Source: Cyanobacteria bacterium UBA11370
GTDB taxonomy: Bacteria > Cyanobacteriota > Cyanobacteriia > Cyanobacteriales > Coleofasciculaceae
Direction: 5' to 3'
DNA: 10,844 nucleotides
NCBI GenBank assembly: GCA_003486645.1
Contig: DNGI01000151.1
Location: forward strand, 1-10,844
The position numbers and the translations under genes were made by a program. The notes under the pieces were generated by a model. That model worked only from the letters and a program-made list of their open reading frames with translations, was not told where the DNA came from and made no database searches. Positions 5,264-10,844 of the stretch are shown here, piece after piece. Numbering within the stretch: the stretch's first letter is position 1; every line of letters begins with the position of its first letter.

Positions 5264-7594
5264 ATGATATTCGCCGAATTTTTTATTCCCCACGGGCATT
5301 GCTACCTGTGGAAACCTCAATTAGTAGGATTACATCTTGTCTCCGATGCCTTAACAGGACTCGCCTATTACTCCATTCCCCTCATGTTAATTTATTTCGT
5401 TCAAAAGAGACGAGATATCCCTTTTAACTCGATTTTCCTATTATTTAGTGCCTTCATCATTGCCTGTGGTACTACCCATTTGATGGAAATCTGGACACTG
5501 TGGCATCCAACCTATTGGCTATCAGGGTTGATGAAGGCGAGTACTGCTTCTGTTTCTCTTTACACCGCCGGAGCGTTAGTATCATTACTACCGAAAGCTT
5601 TAGCCCTACCCAGTCCTGCACAGTTAGAAGCTGCAAACCAAGCCCTACAAAAAGAAATTAGAGAACGTCTTGAAACTGAAGAAGCATTAACAAAAAGTGA
5701 GGCACTTTATCGGGGTGTTGTTGAAGATCAAACGGAACTCATCTGTCGTTACTTACCGGATGGAACTCTGACCTTTGTTAATGGGGCTTACTGTCGTTAT
5801 TTCGGAAAAAAGCGTGATGAATTAATTGACAAGAGCTTGATCTCCTTAATTCCTGAACAAAATCAAGAACAAGTCTGTACACTCATTAATTCTCTATTAA
5901 AACTCACCCCTGATTGCCCGGTTGCTACTAGTGAATATCCGATTTACGTAAATGGACAAATCCGTTGGCAGTGTTGGAGCGATCGAGCAATTTTTGATCA
6001 GCAGGGCAAGATTGTTGAGTTTCAATCGGTAGGACGGGATATTACAGAAGTTAAGCAGACAGAGGCACTTAAAGCGCAAAATCTAGCCTTAGCAACCGCC
6101 AAAATTTATGCTGAATCTGCCAATCAAGCTAAAACTAAATTTCTTGCGAATATGACCCATGAACTACGCACTCCTCTCCATGCAATCCTGGGGTTTACTC
6201 AATTATTAAGCCGTGATCCGAACCTGATGTCACAACAGCAGGAAAAACTCGCCATTATTACTCGTAGTGGCGAACATTTATTAGAATTAATTAATGACAT
6301 TTTGGAAATGTCTAAAATTGAGTCAGGTAGAACAAAGCTTCATCTCAATCCATTCGATTTGTATCGCTTGATTGATAGTCTTGAAGAAATGTTAGAACTC
6401 AAAGCAAAATCTAAGGGTATAAATCTCCAATTTGACCTCGCTCCGGATGTTCCTCAATACGTACAAACGGATGAGAGTAAATTACGTTCCTGTTTAATTA
6501 ATATTGTCGGAAATGCCATCAAATTTACAGAAATAGGGAGTGTAATACTGCGAGTGAAGACCGGAAAAAGGAGTGAGGAAGAGAAGGCGGGGACAAATAA
6601 CAAACAACCAACAACAAACAACCAACAACAAACAACCATTTTTTTTGAAGTTGAAGACACGGGACCAGGGATTGCTCCTCATGAACTTGACACATTATTT
6701 GATGCGTTTGTTCAAACTGAAACGGGTCGGAGAACTCAAGAAGGAACGGGTTTAGGTTTAGCAATTAGTTATAAATTTGTTGAATTAATGGGAGGAAAAC
6801 TTAAGGTAAAAAGCACTTTAAATCAAGGGACAACAGTGAGTTTTAATATCCAGGTATCAGAAGTTGAAGCGGCTAAAATTCAGTATAATATTTTATCACA
6901 AAAAGTGATTGGGTTAGCACTAAAGCAACCCGTATATCGGATTTTGGTTGTTGAAGATAGAGCCGAGAATCGTCACTTATTGGTTACTCTATTAGCATCT
7001 TTAGGGTTTGAAGTTCTAGAAGCCACAAATGGTTTGGAAGGAGTTGAGCTTTGGGAACGTTTTTCACCTCATCTAATTTTAATGGATATGCAGATGCCTG
7101 TGATGAATGGTTATGAGGCGACTCAGCGAATTAAAACATCCTTAAAAGGTCAGGCTACGATAGTAATTGCAATTACTGCAAGTGCCTTTGAGGAAGAACG
7201 CGGGATGGTGATGTCAGCAGGCTGCGATGATATTGTGCTTAAGCCGTTTCAAGAGTCGGTGCTTTTAGAAAAGATAAGTCAATATCTTGGGGTAAGCTAT
7301 GTTTATGAAGACTCGTGTGTAATGAAGTTACGCCAGTCATCAGACAGCGTTAAAAAACTGGTTCCTGAAGCGCTTTTAGTCATGTCTCCAGACTGGGTGG
7401 TGCAGCTACACCGCGCAGCCGAAAGCTGTAATGATGAGGAAATGCTGACCCTCATTGACAAAATCCCCGACTCTCATGCGCCTGTGAGATTAGCATTAGC
7501 TGATTTAGTTCATAATTTTCGATTTGATACTATTGCTGACTTAACTCAATCTTCAATCACCTCTTGTGAGTCTAATTTATGGGTTGAAAAATAA
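5264..7594 (+). CDS. Ethylene-receptor-type hybrid histidine kinase (ethylene-binding domain-PAS-HK-REC)
   Basis: The first ~115 of 776 residues are a three-helix membrane domain homologous to plant ETR1. It has D28, LAYYSIP (33-39, giving Y35, I38 and P39), I65, and C68/H72 in ACGTTH. All align to ETR1 D25, Y32, I35, P36, I62, C65 and H69 at a constant offset of +3. In ETR1 the Cys and His hold Cu(I), which binds ethylene. The start FIPHGHCYLW resembles my recollection of the Synechocystis receptor Slr1212. Then follow a coiled linker (118-148), a PAS domain (147-265), the phosphoacceptor H299 in THELRTPL, and the ATPase boxes NIVGNAIKF (413-421), EDTGPGI (464-470) and GTGLGLAIS (494-502). 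The receiver (558-673) has D608, T638 and K660. A C-terminal helical tail (700-760, ending NFRFDTIADLT) is common in cyanobacterial hybrid kinases. Residues 436-458 are a repeat-encoded insertion. There is no phytochrome-type GAF and no DNA-binding domain. Confidence 0.93.
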   Translation: MIFAEFFIPHGHCYLWKPQLVGLHLVSDALTGLAYYSIPLMLIYFVQKRRDIPFNSIFLLFSAFIIACGTTHLMEIWTLWHPTYWLSGLMKASTASVSLYTAGALVSLLPKALALPSPAQLEAANQALQKEIRERLETEEALTKSEALYRGVVEDQTELICRYLPDGTLTFVNGAYCRYFGKKRDELIDKSLISLIPEQNQEQVCTLINSLLKLTPDCPVATSEYPIYVNGQIRWQCWSDRAIFDQQGKIVEFQSVGRDITEVKQTEALKAQNLALATAKIYAESANQAKTKFLANMTHELRTPLHAILGFTQLLSRDPNLMSQQQEKLAIITRSGEHLLELINDILEMSKIESGRTKLHLNPFDLYRLIDSLEEMLELKAKSKGINLQFDLAPDVPQYVQTDESKLRSCLINIVGNAIKFTEIGSVILRVKTGKRSEEEKAGTNNKQPTTNNQQQTTIFFEVEDTGPGIAPHELDTLFDAFVQTETGRRTQEGTGLGLAISYKFVELMGGKLKVKSTLNQGTTVSFNIQVSEVEAAKIQYNILSQKVIGLALKQPVYRILVVEDRAENRHLLVTLLASLGFEVLEATNGLEGVELWERFSPHLILMDMQMPVMNGYEATQRIKTSLKGQATIVIAITASAFEEERGMVMSAGCDDIVLKPFQESVLLEKISQYLGVSYVYEDSCVMKLRQSSDSVKKLVPEALLVMSPDWVVQLHRAAESCNDEEMLTLIDKIPDSHAPVRLALADLVHNFRFDTIADLTQSSITSCESNLWVEK
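6596..6638. repeat. 14-bp tandem repeat (CAAACAACCAACAA) inside the kinase ATPase domain
   Basis: Units start at 6601, 6615 and 6629, giving 2.7 copies with perfect identity. In frame they encode the Asn/Gln/Thr-rich stretch NNKQPTTNNQQQTT (445-458). This lies between the beta-strand VILRV (427-431) and the strand IFFEVED (459-465) of the HATPase domain, where relatives normally have a short loop. The unit is a double heptamer (CAAACAA + CCAACAA), so it resembles the STRR class seen elsewhere in the window. Confidence 0.85.
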
Positions 7595-7746
7595 ATTAAA
7601 AATTCAGGAATTAAGGCATTCAACCTATTTTGATTTTTTTTAGTCTTCAACTCTTTAATGTTTAATTTATTGACTTCCTACCTCCTGCAACTTGTGAACG
7701 CCTACGCATCTTTCTTCCTAACTTCCTTCAATGCCTATTAGCTTCA
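7595..7746. other. Short AT-rich gap between the two sensor genes
   Basis: The 152 bases contain no gene and no hairpin followed by a U-run strong enough to call a terminator. The top strand is pyrimidine-rich towards the end (TTTCTTCCTAACTTCCTTC), and no Shine-Dalgarno sequence precedes the ATG at 7747. Cotranscription with the upstream kinase is possible but not shown. Confidence 0.4.
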
Positions 7747-8520
7747 ATGAATACCAATTGCTCATTAGTTTCTGTTGCAGATATCTTATTGGTTGATGAT
7801 AACCCAGATAACCTCCGTCTTTTATCTGCGATGTTGAGCGAACACGGGTATAAAATCAGAAAAGCAATTAATGGGTCACTGGCTCTAAGAGCAGTAGAGA
7901 TTGCTAAACCTGATTTAATTTTGCTCGATATCAATATGCCGGATATCAAGGGTTACGAAGTTTGTGCCCAATTAAAATCTTCTCCCCAAACCGCAGATAT
8001 TCCGGTGATTTTCATCAGCGCTTTCAATCAAGTCTTGGATAAAGTCAAAGGGTTTGAAGTTGGGGGAGTAGACTATATTAGTAAACCTTTTGATATTCAA
8101 GAAGTTTTAGTCCGAGTTAAAAATCAATTGATTCTTCGTTGCCAACAAAAACAACTAGAAGAGCAAAATGCACAACTCCAACTTTTGGTAACAACCACGA
8201 AAGCCATTAATGAAGCTGATGATTTTGAAGCGGCAATAAAAGCGACTCTATATCAAGTTTGTGAAAAAATCGGTTGGAATTTTGGCGAATTTTGGATTCC
8301 TAATCCCGATGGGACGAGTTTTGACTATGGAAAAGGTTGGTATGCGAGTGAGTCATGTTTTGAAGAATTTGGATATCAGAGTGAGAAATTGATATTTACG
8401 AATAACTGGACAATCCCCAGCAAAATTTACCACTCCAAGCAATTCTTGTGGTTAAGTAATGTTTCAGTTGAGCAAGGTGAGGTTTTTCTACGTTCTCAAC
8501 TGGCAAAAAAATCGGATTGA
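7747..8520 (+). CDS. N-terminal part (REC + half GAF) of a frame-split REC-GAF-PAS-LOV-PAS histidine kinase
   Basis: Residues 11-128 are a receiver domain: acidic pair D17/D18, phosphoacceptor D61 in LLDINMP, S91, and K113 in SKPF. A coiled linker (130-148) leads into a GAF domain that starts normally (LVTTTKAINEADDFEAAI, 147-164) with CEKIGWNFGEFWIP (172-185). It stops in mid-fold after RSQLAKKSD (249-257). The missing half of the same GAF is encoded immediately downstream in the -1 frame, so this is one gene of 1004 codons interrupted at 8505-8511 rather than a 257-residue response regulator. The receiver could accept phosphate from the neighbouring ethylene-receptor kinase (inference). No Shine-Dalgarno sequence is visible. 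Confidence 0.85.
   Translation: MNTNCSLVSVADILLVDDNPDNLRLLSAMLSEHGYKIRKAINGSLALRAVEIAKPDLILLDINMPDIKGYEVCAQLKSSPQTADIPVIFISAFNQVLDKVKGFEVGGVDYISKPFDIQEVLVRVKNQLILRCQQKQLEEQNAQLQLLVTTTKAINEADDFEAAIKATLYQVCEKIGWNFGEFWIPNPDGTSFDYGKGWYASESCFEEFGYQSEKLIFTNNWTIPSKIYHSKQFLWLSNVSVEQGEVFLRSQLAKKSD
8505..8511 (+). other. A AAA AAA slippery heptamer / frameshift site
   Basis: Zero-frame codons here are GCA AAA AAA TCG GAT TGA, ending at 8520. If the ribosome slips back one base on the two Lys codons, reading continues ATC GGA TTG AAA ACC, giving [14 protein letters not shown], which is the expected GAF sequence. The same result would come from one more A in DNA or in RNA by polymerase slippage. A 9-bp stem (8508-8516 with 8537-8545) overlaps the site. 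An AGG-rich Shine-Dalgarno-like stretch (8475-8482) lies 22 bases upstream, farther than the roughly 10 bases of the dnaX model. A single-base deletion or assembly error gives the same picture. Confidence 0.75.
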
Positions 8521-8545
8521 AAACCTGTTTTGGAATTCCGATTTT
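8508..8545 (+). other. Perfect 9-bp stem overlapping the frameshift site
   Basis: AAAATCGGA (8508-8516) pairs with TCCGATTTT (8537-8545) around a 20-base loop. The loop itself contains AAAA (8520-8523) facing TTTT (8528-8531). The stem begins inside the A7 run rather than 5-9 bases after it, so it is not a textbook stimulatory hairpin, although it could pause polymerase or ribosome. Confidence 0.4.
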
Positions 8546-10760
8546 CTTTAATGAGCAAGTGTTAGCTATTTTGGTGTTCTTTAAAAAAGAAGTCAGTGAA
8601 CCCGAACCGCGAGTCATTGAATTAGTTAATACTATTGCCACCCAGTTAGGTTCATTAATTGGACGCAAACGTTCTGAGTCAGCCTTGCGCGAAAGTCAGC
8701 AACAATTCGCCGCCATGTCGGCTAATATTCCCGGTGCGGTTTATCGGGGTGTCGTTCATTTGGATGGCAAGATTTCATGCCTTTATGTGAGTGAGGGAAT
8801 ACGAGAAATTACAGGATTAGATCCAGAGACATTGAGACTCGATCCCCAACACTATTTACAAATGATTCATCCTCAAGACAAAATTGATTTTAATGCTGCC
8901 TTACAAGCCTCAATCCAATCCCTTCAACCCAATAGTTATGAATACCGCATCATTACCCCATCCGGTAAGGTGAAATCGGTACGGGATAGCTTGCGTTGTT
9001 CCCGAATGGATAATGGGGATGTTATTGTAGACGGAGTGATGCTCGACATTAGCGATCGCGTAGCCGCACAGGAGCGCTTACAACTCCTAGATCGAGCAAT
9101 TGGTGCTTCTAGCAATGGCATCGTTATTACTGATCCCACCCAACCGGATAACCCAGTCATTTACCTCAATCCTGGGTTTGAGCGAATCACAGGTTACTCA
9201 CCAGGCGAAATCCTTGGCAAAAACTGCCGTTTCTTGCAAGGGAGTGAAACCACTCAACCCGCTCTTAACGAATTAAGAACGGCGCTTAAAGAAGAAAAAC
9301 ACTGTCATGTTATTTTACGCAATTACCGCAAAGACGGCACTCTCTTTTGGAATGAATTTTCTATTTCTCCCGTGCGAGATTCATCAGGAAACCTGACTCA
9401 TTACATCGGCGTTCAAACTGATATTACAGAACTTAAGCAAGCAGAAGAAGCCTTGCGAGAGTCTGAGGCGCGGTTTGCGCGGTTGGCTGAAAATGTACCG
9501 GGAGTGATTTATCAATATCGTCTGTATCCCGATGGAACCGATGAATTTACCTATGTTAGTGCGGCTATCCGAGATCTATTTGAATTAGAACCCGAAGCCG
9601 TTCAGCAAGATTCTGGGTTAATGTGGGCTAGTATTCATCCCGACGATTTGAGTGCTTTTATTGCGTCACTTAACCACTCCGCACAAACCCTCGGACAGTG
9701 GTCTTGGGAGTGGCGCAATATTACGTCATCCGGTACTCTCAAATGGCTTAGGGGTGTAGCAAAACCCCAGCGACAAGCCGATGGTACGCTAATTTGGGAC
9801 GGTATTTTATTAGATATTAGCGATCGCAAACAAGCCGAATCTGCATTACAAAACCTCAGCGAACAACAACGAGAAAAAGCACAGCAACTCGAACAAACGT
9901 TAATCGAACTGCAACGCACCCAAGCCCGACTCGTGCAAAATGAAAAAATGGCAAGTTTGGGTCAACTGGTAGCCGGAGTTGCTCATGAAATTAATAATCC
10001 AGTTAGTTTTATTTCTTGTAATATTAGTCCAGCCTTTGAGTATGCTCATAACCTCTTATACCTCTTACGACTCTATCAGCAACACTACCCTGATCCAGTC
10101 ACCGAAATTGCTCAACAATTAGAACACCTTGAATTAGAATTTATCGCCGAAGATTTTCCCAAATTACTCGAATCCATGCAAGAAGGCGCTAATCGAATTG
10201 CCGAGATTGTGCTGTCTTTAAGAAACTTTTCCCGCCTCGACCAATCCGAACGCAAACTAGCCGATATTCATCAAGGCATTGATAACACGCTGCTGATTTT
10301 ACAGCACCGATTGAAACAACACGCCAAAGAAACTGAGATTCAACTGATAAAAAATTATAGTGAACTTCCCCTGATTGAATGTTATCCAGGTCAACTGAAT
10401 CAGGTCTTTATGAATATTATTAGTAATGCCATTGATGCAATTGAAGAGTCATTGCTTATGGGTCATTTGTCATTAACAAAAAATACCGGAAAAATTCAGA
10501 TTTCTACGCAAGTCCTTAAACCCAATTGGATTGCGATTCACATTAGTGATAATGGTTCTGGCTTAACTCCAGAAATGCGATCGCGCATATTCGATCCGTT
10601 TTTTACAACCAAACCACCTGGAAAAGGGACAGGTTTAGGATTATCAATTAGTTACCGAATTATCGCCGAGAGACATGGAGGACATCTACTCTGTCATTCA
10701 GTTCCTAATCAAGGGACAGAATTTGTAATTGAATTACCCATTCATCAAGATCAAGAATAA
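8517..10760 (+). CDS. C-terminal part (half GAF-PAS-LOV-PAS-HK) of the frame-split light-sensing histidine kinase
   Basis: The TTG 'start' is an artefact: conserved GAF sequence ([11 protein letters not shown]) runs into it from the frame upstream. Residue numbers count from this TTG. The GAF remainder is 1-50, PAS 1 about 62-182, LOV about 190-308, PAS 3 about 315-438, and a coiled linker 440-475. The kinase has H490 in VAHEINNP, N-box MNIISNAID (632-640), SDNGSG (677-682), FFTTKP (695-700) and GKGTGLGLS (702-710). The LOV domain carries GKNCRFLQG (234-242) with photoactive C237 (codon 9225-9227) and the FMN contacts R238, Q241, N269, N279 and Q300. It is therefore predicted to form a blue-light flavin-cysteinyl adduct and gate the soluble kinase. 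Phosphate could go to its own N-terminal receiver. No effector domain is present, and the TAA stop at 10760 is normal. Confidence 0.88.
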   Translation: MKTCFGIPIFFNEQVLAILVFFKKEVSEPEPRVIELVNTIATQLGSLIGRKRSESALRESQQQFAAMSANIPGAVYRGVVHLDGKISCLYVSEGIREITGLDPETLRLDPQHYLQMIHPQDKIDFNAALQASIQSLQPNSYEYRIITPSGKVKSVRDSLRCSRMDNGDVIVDGVMLDISDRVAAQERLQLLDRAIGASSNGIVITDPTQPDNPVIYLNPGFERITGYSPGEILGKNCRFLQGSETTQPALNELRTALKEEKHCHVILRNYRKDGTLFWNEFSISPVRDSSGNLTHYIGVQTDITELKQAEEALRESEARFARLAENVPGVIYQYRLYPDGTDEFTYVSAAIRDLFELEPEAVQQDSGLMWASIHPDDLSAFIASLNHSAQTLGQWSWEWRNITSSGTLKWLRGVAKPQRQADGTLIWDGILLDISDRKQAESALQNLSEQQREKAQQLEQTLIELQRTQARLVQNEKMASLGQLVAGVAHEINNPVSFISCNISPAFEYAHNLLYLLRLYQQHYPDPVTEIAQQLEHLELEFIAEDFPKLLESMQEGANRIAEIVLSLRNFSRLDQSERKLADIHQGIDNTLLILQHRLKQHAKETEIQLIKNYSELPLIECYPGQLNQVFMNIISNAIDAIEESLLMGHLSLTKNTGKIQISTQVLKPNWIAIHISDNGSGLTPEMRSRIFDPFFTTKPPGKGTGLGLSISYRIIAERHGGHLLCHSVPNQGTEFVIELPIHQDQE

Positions 10761-10844
10761 GTTGCGATCGCCTGTAGGAAAGTCATACGCAGTTGCAGTC
10801 AAAGATAGTAGATAGGAAAGACTTGGAGGACAAGGGGGACAAGG
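10761..10844. other. 3' flank of the LOV kinase gene: HIP1, inverted-repeat arm, 9-base repeat
   Basis: There is no gene start and no clear intrinsic terminator. A HIP1 site (10764-10771) lies three bases after the stop codon. The right 38-bp repeat arm follows. The window ends in a G-rich stretch in which GGACAAGGG is repeated (10828-10844, nearly two copies) and which may continue outside. Confidence 0.6.
10783..10820. repeat. Right arm of the 38-bp inverted repeat shared with 1-38
   Basis: The reverse complement matches 1-38 at 36 of 38 positions, including 23 consecutive bases (10798-10820 against 1-23). It starts 22 bases after the stop codon of the LOV kinase gene. AGGAAAG occurs twice locally (10777 and 10814). 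Homology beyond 10820 cannot be tested because the left copy meets the window edge. Confidence 0.85.

Larger units (their letters stand above)
479..10771. repeat. Ten HIP1 palindromes (GCGATCGC)
   Basis: Sites begin at 479, 1136, 3422, 3620, 4183, 5163, 9052, 9820, 10577 and 10764. The chance expectation for a given octamer in this length is about 0.17. HIP1 abundance is a cyanobacterial genome signature. Two sites (9052, 9820) spell the Ser-Asp-Arg of the DISDR end motif in consecutive PAS domains. Confidence 0.95.

Noticed and set aside
6454..6764. Overlapping ORFs on the minus strand and one plus-strand ORF (6573-6755) around the CAACAAACAACCAA repeat
   Set aside because: They are shadows of the kinase gene. 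Their Cys/Leu/Val-rich or Asn/Gln-rich composition is just the low-complexity repeat read in other frames.
8517..8580. Independent start of the LOV kinase at TTG 8517
   Set aside because: The start would cut the GAF domain in half, there is no ribosome-binding site, and conserved GAF residues are encoded upstream of it in the same frame (ATC GGA at 8511-8516).
1..10820. Composite transposon or genomic island defined by the 38-bp inverted repeat
   Set aside because: There is no transposase, integrase or att-like site in the window. The gene content is housekeeping and signalling with uniform cyanobacterial features, including HIP1 throughout.

Overview
This is cyanobacterial chromosomal DNA. 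At least ten copies of the palindrome GCGATCGC (HIP1) occur in 10.8 kb, where chance predicts about 0.2. There are heptanucleotide short tandem repeats (CCCCACT/CCCTACT and a CAACAAACAACCAA type), a cobalamin-pathway gene, a Uma2-family gene, and very long multi-sensor histidine kinases. Together these fit a filamentous or other large-genome cyanobacterium; the genus cannot be fixed from the window.

Layout. 1-143 is a repeat mosaic lying 3' of a leftward gene. 144-2684 (minus) encodes an 846-residue nucleotidyltransferase / left-handed beta-helix / phosphomannomutase-like fusion whose mutase half has lost its catalytic motifs. 2685-3108 is a divergent intergenic region with a possible 13-codon ORF and a decayed duplication of a translation-start region. 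3109-3303 (plus) encodes a 64-residue membrane protein, followed closely by a CobK/CbiJ-type precorrin-6A reductase (3311-4165) whose N-terminus is written in a tandem repeat. 4318-4962 is a Uma2 (DUF820) nuclease-fold protein. 4963-5263 holds a second tandem repeat flanked by imperfect inverted arms.

The right half (5264-10760) is a signalling block. The first gene is a hybrid histidine kinase with a plant ETR1-type ethylene-binding domain that keeps every copper/ethylene residue that can be placed by alignment. The second is a REC-GAF-PAS-LOV-PAS-kinase broken into two reading frames in the middle of its GAF domain. The break is an A7 run arranged exactly as an A AAA AAA slippery heptamer, and a -1 slip restores a 1004-residue protein with a perfect GAF sequence. 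Its LOV domain keeps the photoactive cysteine. The pair therefore looks like an ethylene sensor next to a blue-light sensor, with receiver domains available for phosphorelay. Neither protein has a DNA-binding output domain, so the final output lies elsewhere.

The window is bounded by a 38-bp inverted repeat (1-38 and 10783-10820, 36/38 matching). Both arms lie just 3' of the outermost genes.
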